A DNA stretch of 48,973 nucleotides from Pseudomonas plecoglossicida NBRC 103162 = DSM 15088 (GCF_000730665.1 NZ_BBIV01000046.1:1-48973); one strand, 5' to 3'. Numbered from the stretch's first letter, positions 1-9,375 are shown. Numbers and translations: made by a program. The notes: generated by a model from the sequence alone, not told the origin.

Positions 1-38
1 GCTCGCGATGCGCCGCGCGGGCGGCGCTCGATCTCAAC
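1..38 (+). repeat. Partial copy of the 63-nt dispersed repeat
   Basis: The window opens inside a copy of the repeat that appears twice, in opposite orientation, at 4293-4355 and 4483-4545. The shared part runs from GCTCGCGATG to CGGCGCTCGATCT. It sits directly upstream of the ABC ATPase gene, so the same element brackets the export operon 79-4248 on both sides. It behaves like an intergenic REP-type repeat; the left end lies outside the window. Confidence 0.7.
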
Positions 39-78
39 CGCCCCGCAAAACCAAGGCGAACACCCAAAAGGCCCACAA

Positions 79-738
79 ATGCTGGTCGTCGAAAACCTCC
101 ACAAGTCGTTCACCACCGCCCAGGGCACCCTGCACGTGCTGCGCGGCATCGACCTGTCCCTCCCTCGCGGCAGCAGCCTGGCGCTGATGGGCGAGTCCGG
201 CAGCGGCAAGAGCACCTTGCTGCATCTGCTGGCCGGCCTCGACCGCGCCGACAGCGGCCGCATCCTCATCGACGGCCACCCCCTGGACCACCACGACGAA
301 TCCGCCCTGGCCCGCTGGCGCCGCGAGGGCATCGGCCTGGTGTTCCAGCAGTACAACCTCATCAGCAGTCTGGACGTGGCCGCCAACCTGGCCTTCCAGG
401 CACGCCTGGCAAACCGCCACGACCCCGCCTGGATCGCACACCTGGCCGCAAGGCTGGGGCTGACGCCGTTGCTTCAGCGCTACCCGGAGCAGTTGTCCGG
501 CGGCCAGCAGCAACGCCTGGCAATCGGTCGCGCCTTGGCCAGCCGGCCCGCGCTGCTGCTGGCCGACGAACCCACCGGCAGCCTCGATGAACACAACGGC
601 GACGAGGTACTGGCCCTGCTCCTGCAACTGGTGGACGAAGCCGTCAGCAGCTTGCTGATGGTTACCCACAGCCAACGCCTCGCCGCACGCCTTGCCCAGC
701 GCTGCGTATTGCACCAGGGCCAGGTGCAAGCCGCATGA
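79..738 (+). CDS. ABC transporter ATP-binding protein, LolD/MacB type
   Basis: A 219-residue cytoplasmic ATPase that would power the membrane protein encoded next to it. The Walker A motif GESGSGKST is at residues 38-46, a Q-loop lies in VFQQYN, the ABC signature LSGGQQQR starts at residue 139, and Walker B with the catalytic Glu is in LLLADEPTG near residue 160. Length and the LSGGQQQR signature fit the LolD/MacB/FtsE class that pairs with FtsX-fold permeases. The stop overlaps the next start by four bases (ATGA), which suggests translational coupling. Together with the permease and the AttH-like lipoprotein it matches the attEFGH-like arrangement. Substrate is unknown; lipoprotein, lipid or peptide release is an inference from the family. 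Confidence 0.93.
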   Translation: MLVVENLHKSFTTAQGTLHVLRGIDLSLPRGSSLALMGESGSGKSTLLHLLAGLDRADSGRILIDGHPLDHHDESALARWRREGIGLVFQQYNLISSLDVAANLAFQARLANRHDPAWIAHLAARLGLTPLLQRYPEQLSGGQQQRLAIGRALASRPALLLADEPTGSLDEHNGDEVLALLLQLVDEAVSSLLMVTHSQRLAARLAQRCVLHQGQVQAA

Positions 739-3194
739 ACACCCTTGTGCTGGCCTTGCAGGCACTCTGCAGCCATTGGTGGCGGCACCGTCTGCAGGGC
801 ATCAGCATCTTCACTGGCATCTGCCTTGCCACTGCCTTGTGGGCGGGCGTGCAGGCACTCAACAGCCAGGCACGCAGCGACTACGCCCAGGCCAGCGCGG
901 TACTGGCCGGGCCGGCCTACCCGCAGTTGGTGGCGCGCAGCGGGCAACGGTTCGACCAGGCGCTGTATGTGCAATTGCGCAGGCAAGGCTGGCAAGTCAC
1001 GCCGGTGCTGGAGGGGCGTTTGCAGCTGGCAGGCGAGCCTGCGCAGACAGTGAGGATGGTGGGCATCGAGCCGCTCAGCCTGTTGCCGGGCATGGCCGTG
1101 GCAGGCGCCGACCCGCAAGGGTTCGACCTGCAGGCATTCGTCGTTGCCCCCGGGCAGACCTGGATCGGGCCGGACACGTTGCGCCAACTGGGCCGCAAGG
1201 TCGGGGAGCAGGTCCGCACGGTGGAGGGCCAGTTGCTGCCACCCTTGACCCTGAGCGCTCACCTCGCACCGGGTGTGGTGGTGGTCGATATCGGCCAGGC
1301 CCAGGCCTTGCTCAAGGCCCCGGGGCAGTTGTCGCGGTTGATCAGCGGCAACGACCAGCCCTTGCCGGTGGCGCTTGCTGCCACGCTCAAGGTGCAGCCG
1401 GCCGGCGACGACACCGACCTGCAGCGCCTGACCGAAAGCTTCCACCTCAACCTCACCGCCCTGGGCCTGCTGGCCTTCGTGGTCGGCCTGTTTATCGCCC
1501 ACGCGGCCATTGGCCTGGCGCTGGAGCAACGGCGCGGCCTGATGCGTACCTTGCGCGCCTGTGGCGTCAGCCTGTGCACGCTGCTCGCGGCCCTGGCCCT
1601 GGAGCTGGGCCTGTTCGCGCTGCTGGGTGGCCTGGTGGGCATGCTTGCCGGCTACCTGCTCGCGGCAGCCTTGCTGCCGGACTTCGCCTCCAGTCTGCGG
1701 GGCCTGTACGGCGCCGAGGTGGCGGGGCAGCTGCATCTGCCCTGGCAATGGTGGCTGACAGGCCTGGCGGTCAGCCTGCTGGGGGCGTTGCTCGCCGGGT
1801 TCGACAGCCTGCTGCGCGCGGCGCGCCTGCCGCTGCTGGGGCTGGCCCAGCCACAAGCCTGGCGCCTGGCCCAGGTGCCCTGGTTGCGGCGCCAGGCGCT
1901 GGCGGCCGCGACCTTGATCCTGGTGGCTCTGGCCTGCGGTTACCTGGGCAATGGCCTGCCCAGCGCGTTCGGCCTGCTCGCCGCGTTGCTGTTGGCCGCG
2001 GCGTTGTTGCTGCCTGGGCTGCTGGCCTTGCTGCTGGGCGGGCTGGCGCGATATGCACGACCACCGCTGGCGCAGTGGTTCGTCGCCGACAGCCGGCAAC
2101 AGTTGCCGGCCCTGAGCCTTGCCTTGATGGCGCTGCTGCTGGCGTTGGCCGCCAGTGTCGGGGTCGGCGGGATGACCGAAGGCTTTCGCCGCACCTTCAT
2201 CGGCTGGCTGGATCAGCGTCTGGCGGCCGACCTGTACGTCTCGCCTCGCGACAGCGTCCAGGCACAACAGCTCTACGACCACTTGCTGCACGCGCCTGCC
2301 GTCAGCGCCGTGCTGCCGAGCTGGCGGGTGGAGTGGCGCCTGCAGCACTGGCCGGTGCAGGTGCAAGGGGTGGTGGATCATCCGTTCTACCGCAGCCACT
2401 GGCCATTGCTGGCACAAACGGCGGATGCATGGGCGCAGCTGGCGGCTGGCCAGGGCGTCATGCTCAGTGAACAGCTGGCCCGGCGCCTGGGCCAGGCACT
2501 GGGCGACAGCGTGTCACTGCCTGGCGAATCGCCGCAGGCGATGACGGTGGTCGGCATCCATGCCGACTACGGCAACCCCAAAGGCCATATGCTGGTCAAC
2601 GCCGACTGGCTGCGCGCCCATGCACCGGCTGCCAGCCTGACCGGCCTCAGCGCGCTGGTGCAGCCAGGCCAGGTGGACGCGCTGAAGCAGCAGTTGCAGC
2701 AGCGCTTCGACCTGAATGACGACCAGCTGGTCGAGCAGTCGCGCCTGAAACAATGGTCGACGGCGGTGTTCAACCGCACCTTCGCCGTGACCGCGGCCCT
2801 GAACAGCCTGACCCTCGGTGTGGCCGGCGTGGCCTTGTTCATCAGCCAGCTGACCCTCGGCCAGCGCCGGCTCGGCCAACTGGCGCCGCTGTGGGCGCTG
2901 GGTGTACCGCGCCGCCGGCTGGGCTGGCTGTGCTTGGGGCAGGCGCTGATGCTCTGCGGCTTCACCGTGCTCCTGGCGATCCCTCTGGGCCTGCTGCTGG
3001 CCTGGTGCCTGGTGGCGGTGGTGAACGTCCAGGCGTTTGGCTGGCGCTTGCCCTGGCAGGTGTTTCCGGCGCAGTTGCTGCAACTGGCGGCGCTGGGTGT
3101 GCTGACCAGCCTGCTGGCCAGCGCCTGGCCGCTGTGCAAGCTGGCGCGCAGTCAGCCGGGCGTATTGCTGCGGCGGTTCGCCGATGAAGGCTGA
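735..3194 (+). CDS. FtsX-like ABC transporter permease
   Basis: An 819-residue inner-membrane protein. It has an N-terminal membrane segment (about residues 18-40), a long periplasmic region, a block of three to four hydrophobic segments (about 240-345), further helices about 380-460, a second periplasmic region and a final FtsX-like helix set (about 680-805). This duplicated FtsX layout is typical of large single-polypeptide permeases of the LolCE/MacB superfamily, which act mechanically on periplasmic substrates rather than forming a pore. It overlaps the ATPase gene by 4 nt and the lipoprotein gene by 11 nt, so the three are almost surely one operon. No frameshift is seen. The substrate cannot be read from sequence. 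Confidence 0.9.
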   Translation: MNTLVLALQALCSHWWRHRLQGISIFTGICLATALWAGVQALNSQARSDYAQASAVLAGPAYPQLVARSGQRFDQALYVQLRRQGWQVTPVLEGRLQLAGEPAQTVRMVGIEPLSLLPGMAVAGADPQGFDLQAFVVAPGQTWIGPDTLRQLGRKVGEQVRTVEGQLLPPLTLSAHLAPGVVVVDIGQAQALLKAPGQLSRLISGNDQPLPVALAATLKVQPAGDDTDLQRLTESFHLNLTALGLLAFVVGLFIAHAAIGLALEQRRGLMRTLRACGVSLCTLLAALALELGLFALLGGLVGMLAGYLLAAALLPDFASSLRGLYGAEVAGQLHLPWQWWLTGLAVSLLGALLAGFDSLLRAARLPLLGLAQPQAWRLAQVPWLRRQALAAATLILVALACGYLGNGLPSAFGLLAALLLAAALLLPGLLALLLGGLARYARPPLAQWFVADSRQQLPALSLALMALLLALAASVGVGGMTEGFRRTFIGWLDQRLAADLYVSPRDSVQAQQLYDHLLHAPAVSAVLPSWRVEWRLQHWPVQVQGVVDHPFYRSHWPLLAQTADAWAQLAAGQGVMLSEQLARRLGQALGDSVSLPGESPQAMTVVGIHADYGNPKGHMLVNADWLRAHAPAASLTGLSALVQPGQVDALKQQLQQRFDLNDDQLVEQSRLKQWSTAVFNRTFAVTAALNSLTLGVAGVALFISQLTLGQRRLGQLAPLWALGVPRRRLGWLCLGQALMLCGFTVLLAIPLGLLLAWCLVAVVNVQAFGWRLPWQVFPAQLLQLAALGVLTSLLASAWPLCKLARSQPGVLLRRFADEG

Positions 3195-4248
3195 AGCCTG
3201 GCTGCTGCTGGCCGGCCTGTTGCTGGCCGGCTGCGATGCGCCTGCGCCGCCGGCCAAGGGCTTCGCCGGCCTTGGCAACGAGGCGGGGGCGTTCAGGCAG
3301 GTCACGCCCGGCATGGCGCTGGCGTTCCCTCGCGATCACGGCGCCCATGACGGCTATCGCATCGAGTGGTGGTACATCACCGCCAACTTGCAAGATGCCC
3401 GGGGCCGCGCCTGGGGCGCTCAGTGGACGCTGTTCCGCTCGGCGCTGCGCCCAGGCCCGGAGACCCACGACTGGAACAGCCCGAACCTGTGGATGGGCCA
3501 TGCCGCGCTGACCGGGCCGGGTGGCCACCAGGTGAGCGAAACCCTGGCACGCGGTGGCGTGGGGCAGGCGGGGGTGGTCGCCGCACCGTTCCAGGCCTGG
3601 ATCGATGACTGGTCGCTGCAAGGCGATGGCGATATCCAGCGCTTGCGCATGCGTGCCGGTGGCCAGGGTTTTCGCTACGACCTGCAGCTGACCACCGACA
3701 AAGCGCCAGTGCTGCATGGCCTGCAGGGTTACAGCGAAAAGTCCGGCAAGGGCCAGGCGTCGTACTACTACAGCCAGCCGTTCTACCAGGTGACCGGCGA
3801 GGTCGAGCGCGCCGGGCAATGCATCGCCGTGAAGGGCCAGGCCTGGCTGGACCGGGAGTGGAGCAGCCAGCCCCTGGCGGCCGGGCAGCGGGGCTGGGAC
3901 TGGTTCTCGCTGCACCTTGAAGGCGGCGCCAAGCTGATGCTGTTCCAGGTCCGCGAGGAGCAGGGCGCGCCTTACCGGGCGGGCACCTGGGTCGACGCCC
4001 AGGGGCGGACGCGGGCGTTGCAGGGCGAGGAAATCGTGCTGACCCCGCTGGCGTGGTCGCGGCAGGACAATGGCAAGACGCTGCCAACCCGCTGGCGGGT
4101 GCAGGTGCCAGCGGTGCAGGTGGATGTGCAGGTCGAGGCACTGGAACCGAAGGCGTGGATGAGCACGCGCTTCGCCTATTGGGAAGGGCCGGTGCGGGTG
4201 ACCGGCAATGGCACTGGAAGGGGCTATCTGGAAATGACCGGATATTGA
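3184..4248 (+). CDS. AttH/CrtC-like lipoprotein (lipocalin-like fold)
   Basis: A 354-residue predicted lipoprotein. The N-terminus is a short hydrophobic signal ending in a lipobox LLAGC, giving lipidation at about Cys18. The stretch DGYRIEWWYITANL near residue 60 is the hallmark of the AttH/carotenoid 1,2-hydratase (CrtC) family, which adopts a double lipocalin-like beta barrel. Later aromatic-rich motifs such as YYYSQPFY and LDREWSSQPL also fit that family. The start overlaps the permease gene, and the product probably works as the periplasmic or outer-membrane partner of the transporter. CrtC enzymes hydrate carotenoids, but no carotenoid genes are nearby, so an accessory export role is more likely. 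The enzymatic role remains open. Confidence 0.85.
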   Translation: MKAEAWLLLAGLLLAGCDAPAPPAKGFAGLGNEAGAFRQVTPGMALAFPRDHGAHDGYRIEWWYITANLQDARGRAWGAQWTLFRSALRPGPETHDWNSPNLWMGHAALTGPGGHQVSETLARGGVGQAGVVAAPFQAWIDDWSLQGDGDIQRLRMRAGGQGFRYDLQLTTDKAPVLHGLQGYSEKSGKGQASYYYSQPFYQVTGEVERAGQCIAVKGQAWLDREWSSQPLAAGQRGWDWFSLHLEGGAKLMLFQVREEQGAPYRAGTWVDAQGRTRALQGEEIVLTPLAWSRQDNGKTLPTRWRVQVPAVQVDVQVEALEPKAWMSTRFAYWEGPVRVTGNGTGRGYLEMTGY

Positions 4249-4292
4249 GGGGAGGGCTTGGTGCGCAGGGTTTGAGGTTCGCGGTGCGGCGC

Positions 4293-4545
4293 AGATCGAG
4301 CGCCGCCCGCGCGGCGCATCGCGAGCTGCGCTCGCTCCTACGTTTGTTGCAACGTGCCGCGGTCTGTCAGACCATGGTTGTCCGCCTTTGACACCCACCA
4401 AAAAATCGGGGTGGGGCCGGCGCCAACGCAAAAATCCCGTGATGCAACCAAGGCAGGCAACCATGGCCTATCAGACATAGGTACGTTGCAACAAACGTAG
4501 GAGCGAGCGCAGCTCGCGATGTGCCGCGCGGGTGGCGTTCGATCT
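4293..4545. repeat. Large inverted repeat: two 63-nt arms around a 127-nt core
   Basis: The left arm 4293-4355 is the reverse complement of the right arm 4483-4545 with 60 of 63 matches by eye. Each arm itself contains short palindromes (GAGCGAGCGCAGCTCGC, ACGTTGCAAC). The core also holds weaker inverted similarity (ACCATGGTTG near 4372 against CAACCATGG near 4458, and CCCACC...GGTGGG around 4400-4418). The segment lies between two convergent genes and could fold into one long hairpin. It looks like a REP/BIME or MITE-like unit and may also act as a bidirectional terminator. No open reading frame in it is convincing. Confidence 0.8.
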
Positions 4546-4589
4546 CACCCCCCCATAAAAACCAAGCCATGCGCCCCCGACGCCCTACC

Positions 4590-5777
4590 TCAATCTCCGC
4601 CCTGCATCCGCCGCGCCACCAGGTAGATCCCCAACCCCACCAACGCCGCAGCCGCACCGATGTACCCCGTACTGGTCCATCCCAGCCCGGCACTGATGGC
4701 CATCCCACCCAACCAGGGCCCCAGCGCATTGGCCAGGTTGAACGCGGCATGGTTGGACGCCGCCGCGAGGCTCGGTGCCTCGTGGGCGATGTCCATCAAG
4801 CGGATCTGCAACGGCGCGGCCAGGGCGATCATGGTGCCCACCAGGCCGATGCCCAGCAGCAGGCTCCACAGCGCCTGGGCGGCGAAGGTGAAGAACAGCA
4901 GCACCGCCATCGACCACACCAGCACCAGGCCCACCGCACGGAACTGCAGGCGGTCGAACAGCTTGCCCCCGGCAATGTTGCCGATGATGCCGCCAAGCCC
5001 GAACGCTGCCAGGCCAAAGGGGATCCACTGCGGCGCCACCTGGGTCACCTGCAGCATGGTCGGCGCCAGGTAGCTGAACACGCAGAACATGCCGGCAAAG
5101 CCGATCGCGGCGATGCCCAGCGCCATCCACACCTGCGACAGGCGGAAGGCCTGCAGCTCCTTGCGTGGGTCGCTGCGTGCCTCATCCCGGGGTTGCGGTA
5201 CATAGCGCCCGACCAGCGCAAGGGTGCACAAGGCGATCGCACCGACCAGCACGAAGGCCGAACGCCAGCCGAAGAACTGGCCGAGGAAGGTTGCGATCGG
5301 GTTGCCCAGCAGCATCGCCAGGGTCAGGCCCATCATCACCCGCGCTACCGCGCCTGCCCGCTGGTTGCTCGGCACCATGCTCGACGCCACCACCGCCGCG
5401 ATGCCGAAGTACGCACCATGGGGCAGGCCGCTGATGAAGCGAAAGGCGACAAGGCCGGCGAAGGACGGGGCGAAAGCGGTGGCAAGGTTGCCGATGGCGT
5501 ACAGTGCCATCAGCAGCAACAGCAGGTGTTTGCGCAGTAGCCTGGCGCCGAGTATCGCCAGCGCCGGCGCGCCTACCACCACGCCCAGGGCGTAGGCACT
5601 GATGGCATGCCCCACTTGCGGTTCGCTCAATTGCAGGTTGCTGGCGATATCGGGCATCAGCCCCATGATCGCGAACTCGCCGGTGCCAATGGCAAAGCTG
5701 CCCAAGGCCATGGCCGCTTCCATCTTGCCCACTGCGCCTTTGCTGATGGCGAGCGGGGGTAATTCCTGAACAGACAT
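4590..5777 (-). CDS. MFS transporter, DHA1 family (AraJ/YdhP-like)
   Basis: A 395-residue inner-membrane protein with about twelve hydrophobic segments. The N-terminal segment contains GTGEFAIMGLMPDIA, a pattern typical of the AraJ/YdhP/NepI-like sugar- and nucleoside-efflux branch of the DHA1 family. The loop between helices 2 and 3 has a variant of the usual MFS motif (GARLLRK), and FISGLPHGAYFG follows helix 4. The chosen ATG at 5777 has an AAGGAT ribosome site. The gene is monocistronic, with the long inverted repeat at its 3' side. The exported compound cannot be inferred; drug, arabinose-like sugar or purine nucleoside efflux are all known in this group. Confidence 0.9.
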   Translation of the reverse strand: MSVQELPPLAISKGAVGKMEAAMALGSFAIGTGEFAIMGLMPDIASNLQLSEPQVGHAISAYALGVVVGAPALAILGARLLRKHLLLLLMALYAIGNLATAFAPSFAGLVAFRFISGLPHGAYFGIAAVVASSMVPSNQRAGAVARVMMGLTLAMLLGNPIATFLGQFFGWRSAFVLVGAIALCTLALVGRYVPQPRDEARSDPRKELQAFRLSQVWMALGIAAIGFAGMFCVFSYLAPTMLQVTQVAPQWIPFGLAAFGLGGIIGNIAGGKLFDRLQFRAVGLVLVWSMAVLLFFTFAAQALWSLLLGIGLVGTMIALAAPLQIRLMDIAHEAPSLAAASNHAAFNLANALGPWLGGMAISAGLGWTSTGYIGAAAALVGLGIYLVARRMQGGD

Positions 5778-5897
5778 CGGGATCCTTACTGAAACTGGCT
5801 GAAACGTTCAACGCGCGATGATAGACGACATCCTCGCGCGCTGTAACATTTTGCATCAGTTGTCCGGTGTCTTGGGGCGCAAGCCTTGGGCCTTGGG

Positions 5898-5977
5898 GGG
5901 CGGCGCTCGATTTCATGACCACCACAATCATCAAGGCGGGCGGCGCTCGATCTTGACTGCACCACAATTATCCGGCT
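5898..5977 (+). repeat. 40-bp tandem duplication carrying the end of the dispersed repeat
   Basis: Two units of about 40 bp start with GGGCGGCGCTCGAT at 5898 and 5938 and both continue into a related stretch ending ACCACAAT(C/T)ATC. The shared start is the terminal part of the 63-nt repeat at 4293-4545. The duplication lies in the gap between the APC permease stop and the MFS start. It looks like a degenerate array of repeat ends. Confidence 0.6.
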
Positions 5978-5985
5978 GGTCCCAT

Positions 5986-7359
5986 TCACTCCGCCATTTG
6001 CAACTCAGGCAGCCTCACCCTAAACGCCTTGGTCAGCCCCAGCAGGCAAAGGAACCCGCCCGCCATCCAGCACAAGCCGATGGTGAACGACATGCTCGAC
6101 AGGCTGGTCCACAACCACAGTGTGCTCAGGAACCCCAGGCCGGGGATCGCCCCGTACAGCAGATAGTTGCGCACCCCGCGACGCTTCTCGTTGCCCAGGT
6201 AATGTTTCACCACCGCCAGGTTGACCACGGAAAACGCGAACAGCGCGCCAAAGCTGATCATGTTGGCGACGGTGTCCAGGGTGATGAGCAAGGCAATCAG
6301 CGACAAGGTGCTGACCAGCATGATTGCCGTGGCCGGCACGCGCTTGTTCGTCACCAGGCGGCCGAACACCCGCGGCAAGGCCCCATCGCGCCCCATGGCG
6401 AACAGCACCCGCGACACGCTGGCCTGGGACACCATCGCCGAGGCAAAACAGCCGGCCACGTAGGTGGCGGTGAAGGCGGTCACCATCAGCTCGCCGCCGA
6501 CCCGCCGCATCACGTCCACCGAGGCCGAATCCGGGTCGGCGAAGGTCGACCAGTCGGGGAACACCATCTGCGCGAAGTACGACACCAGCATGAACAGCAG
6601 GCCACCGATCACCGACACCGCCATGATCGCCTGGGGAATACGCCGGGTCGGGTTGCTGGTTTCCTCGGCCATGGTCGACACCGCGTCGAAGCCCACGAAC
6701 GACAGGGACAGCATGGCGGCACCGGTCATGATCAACGGCACGCTGAAGCCTTCGTGATGGAACGGCGCCAGCAACGACACCGGCGCCGCCTGGTCGGTCA
6801 GGTTGCGCACCGACAACGCCACGAACACGACGATGAACACCAACTGGGCGACCACCAGGATCCAGTTGACCCGGGTGATCGACTCGATACCGATCAGGTT
6901 GAGGAAGGTCACCAGCGCGATCGACCCCAGCACCCACACCCAGGCGTGCACCTCGGGGAAGTATTCGGACATGTAGATGCCGATCAGCAGGTAGCTGAGC
7001 AGTGGCAGGAAGATGTAGTCGAGCAGCAAGGTCCAGCCGGCGATGAAGCCCAGGTGGCTGCCGAAGGCCTTGCGGGTGTAGGTGTACACGGAGCCGGAGT
7101 AGGGGTGGGCCTGGACCATGCGGCCATAGCTGTAGGCGGTCAGCAGCATGGCGGCGAGGGTCAGCAGGTAGGCGGTGGGCAGGTGGCCCTTGGTCATCTG
7201 GGTGGCCAGCCCGTAGGTGGTGAACACGGCCAGGGGCACCATGTACGCAAGACCGAACAGCACCAGCGCGGTCATGCCCATGGATTTTCTGAAGCGGCCG
7301 GAAGCCGGGGATTGCGACGCAGGGTGATGGGCAGGGTCTGTATTTGTTGTTGTAAGCAT
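5986..7359 (-). CDS. APC-family amino acid/polyamine permease (PuuP-like)
   Basis: A 457-residue inner-membrane permease with about twelve hydrophobic segments. The first transmembrane region (FGLAYMVPLAVFTTYG) and the conserved loop with AEETSNPTRRIPQAI near residue 245 mark the APC superfamily. The segment YSYGRMVQAHPYSGSVYTY is close to putrescine importers of the PuuP type. The ATG at 7359 is preceded by AGGAG. It stands alone, with about 200 unexplained bases upstream separating it from the NCS1 permease. Putrescine or a related amine is a reasonable substrate guess, but amino acids are not excluded. Confidence 0.88.
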   Translation of the reverse strand: MLTTTNTDPAHHPASQSPASGRFRKSMGMTALVLFGLAYMVPLAVFTTYGLATQMTKGHLPTAYLLTLAAMLLTAYSYGRMVQAHPYSGSVYTYTRKAFGSHLGFIAGWTLLLDYIFLPLLSYLLIGIYMSEYFPEVHAWVWVLGSIALVTFLNLIGIESITRVNWILVVAQLVFIVVFVALSVRNLTDQAAPVSLLAPFHHEGFSVPLIMTGAAMLSLSFVGFDAVSTMAEETSNPTRRIPQAIMAVSVIGGLLFMLVSYFAQMVFPDWSTFADPDSASVDVMRRVGGELMVTAFTATYVAGCFASAMVSQASVSRVLFAMGRDGALPRVFGRLVTNKRVPATAIMLVSTLSLIALLITLDTVANMISFGALFAFSVVNLAVVKHYLGNEKRRGVRNYLLYGAIPGLGFLSTLWLWTSLSSMSFTIGLCWMAGGFLCLLGLTKAFRVRLPELQMAE

Positions 7360-7563
7360 TGCTAACTCCTGGAGTGGAATGCAGGACGCCGCAGTAGGCG
7401 AGGGGGCTCGCTACTGGTCTTGGGAGTTGAGTCAGGGACAGGTCAGGGTGGGGCTGGTCGAATGCTCCCACACTCCGGGAACCCTCGAAATCACCCTTTG
7501 GGGGGAGTCAGCAGAGGCGCAACGGCAAAGGCATGGAGCGGTTTTACCCGCTCCCGCCGAACA

Positions 7564-8852
7564 TCACTCGAAGCGCGAAGCACCCGGCTTGGCGGCGTCG
7601 GCCGGCGCCGTGTGCGTGCGCCGGCGCATCAAGGCGTAATAGGCCAGCGCCGGGAACACCAGGCCCACCGCCCACGCCAGGTCGATGCCGTGCAGGCTGC
7701 TGGCCACCGGCCCGACGTACATCGACGTGCTCATGAAGGGGATCTCCAGCACGATCGTCGCCAGGAACACCCCCACGGCAACGCCGTTGACCCGCCCGTA
7801 GATACCGCTTGGGTCGAAGATGTCGGCGATCCGGTATTGGCCTTTGCGCAAGGCGTAGTAGTCCACCAGGTTGATCGCTGTCCAGGGGATCAGGAAGTAG
7901 CTCATGAAGAAGATGAAGTTGAGGAAGAACTGCAGGAAGTCATCCTGCGCCAGGGTGCACAGGCCGGTGGCCGCCGCGCAGATGACCAGCATGAAGCCGG
8001 CCCGCACCCGGGGCGTGACCTTGAGCGCCGCATAAGGCTCGATGACCGTCACCGTGGACATGAACGCGCCATACAGGTTGAACACATTGATGGCGATCTG
8101 GCCGTAGAGCACGAAGGCGAACGTCAGCAGCGTGCTGCCACCGAGAAAGCCCACCAGGTTCAGGCCGACATTGTCCGAGAAGCCCGGCAGGCCCTTGGCC
8201 AGCAGCGCCCCGAGCACCATCATCCAGCTGCCGCCGATCACCGTGCCCAGGTAGCTGTACCAGAACACCTGGCGGGTGGATGTGCGGGTCGGCAGGTAGC
8301 GCGAGTAGTCGGCCACGTAAGGTGCATAGGACAGCTGCCAGGTCACCGCGATGCCGAGCACGACGATGGACGCCAGCGACGGCACCTTCTGGAAGCGGTG
8401 GATCAACGCATAGCCGAACAACGCCACCAGGAAGCACGCCAGCCCCAGCAGCACGATGTTGGTGCCGTTGCCGAACGGGCTGGCGCTGGCGACCGCCTGG
8501 GCGGCCAGCAGGGTATTGCTGACGAAAAGCCCAGGTAGATGAGCATCACGAACAGCAGCGGCACGATGGCGCCGAACACGCCGAACTGCGCACGGCTCTG
8601 GATCATCTGCGGGATGCCCAGGCGCGGGCCTTGCGCCGAATGCGAGGCCATGAAGATCGCGCCGATCATCGAGCCCAGCAATATCGACAGCACGCTCCAG
8701 AACAGGTTGAGCCCCAGGCTCACGGGCAGTACGCCGGCCGCGACGGTGGTGATGTTGGCATTGGCCCCGAACCAGACGAAGAACAGTGAGCGCGGCAGGC
8801 CGTGACGTTCGTGCTCGGGGATGTAGTCGATGCTTCTGTTTTCAACTTTCAT
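7564..8852 (-). pseudogene. NCS1 cytosine/purine permease (CodB-like), one-base frameshift
   Basis: Two overlapping frames together give a full NCS1-family permease of about 430 residues. The N-terminal part (from ATG 8852) reads RSLFFVWFGANANITTVAAG, typical of cytosine permeases. The reading then breaks at about 8523-8527, where a run of four A on the + strand should be five; restoring one base joins LIYLGF to FVSNTLLAAQAVA and then to the C-terminal frame ending at 7564. The family imports cytosine, hydantoin, allantoin or similar. It lies 15 bp after the hydrolase remnant and probably formed an operon with it. A single-base change in a homopolymer could be a sequencing error, so the gene may be intact in the organism. 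Confidence 0.85.
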
Positions 8853-8867
8853 GCGGGCGCTCTCCGA

Positions 8868-9345
8868 TCAGCGTTCGGCGACGAGGCGGTGTTCGAGGCG
8901 CGCGATGGCCTCGACGAACGCGTCGGGCTGAAAGGCGAGGTGGTCGGGCGTGGCGCTCGTCAGCGAGGTCGAAGGCTGGTCGTGCAAGCGCTTGAGCAAC
9001 TGCTCGGTGCTGATGATGTCGAGCCCGTAGACCCAGTTGGCAAGAATCAACAGCGCACTGTAGTGGGCGGCCAGGGTGGTCGCCGTGCAGGCATCGGCCA
9101 CCAGGGTGAGCCGGAAGTCGTGCTGGTAGGCGTCGAACAGGCTGGTCATGACGCAGACGTCGGTCAGCACCCCCATGACGATCAGGTGCTTGATGCCGCG
9201 GCGGTGCAGCATCTTTGTCGATCACCACGTCGCCAGCCTGCGGGGCCAGCGCATCGACAATCTCGACAGCACGGGTGCCGGCGCAGTAGGTGGCGGGCTG
9301 GCCATGGGCGTCTACGGGCTCGCCGTGCAGCAGGTCGCGGCCGCC
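8868..9345 (-). pseudogene. Cysteine hydrolase of the isochorismatase family, 5' truncated and frameshifted
   Basis: The C-terminal 110 residues (8868-9212) are well preserved and include the catalytic-Cys motif GVLTDVCVMTS. The preceding part is in another frame (GEPVDAHGQPATYC, then VEIVDALAPQAGDVVIDKD, which holds the conserved Lys). Roughly 15 residues around 9215-9225 are lost, and about the first 70 residues, including the first catalytic Asp, are missing. Upstream similarity stops just where a REP element begins (9347). The gene reads toward the NCS1 permease 15 bp away, so the pair probably imported and cleaved an N-carbamoyl or amide compound. It cannot make an active enzyme as written. 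Confidence 0.8.
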
Positions 9346-9346
9346 T

Positions 9347-9375
9347 GCATCGCCGGCAAGCCGGCTCCTACAGGG
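9347..9375 (+). repeat. REP element (single copy)
   Basis: GCATCGCCGGCAAGCCGGCTCCTACAGG-type sequence, the common Pseudomonas REP with an imperfect internal palindrome GCCGGC-AA-GCCGGC. Related copies are at 12051-12136 and 27551-27637. It abuts the break in the hydrolase remnant. Confidence 0.8.

Noticed and set aside
480..2417. Long open frame on the minus strand opposite the permease gene
   Set aside because: Gln- and Arg-rich sequence typical of an antisense reading of GC-rich DNA; the plus-strand frame encodes a clear FtsX-like permease. The same holds for long antisense frames at 2962-4464, 5818-7365, 19347-20552, 20891-22618, 27664-30360, 40677-42404 and 42401-43729.
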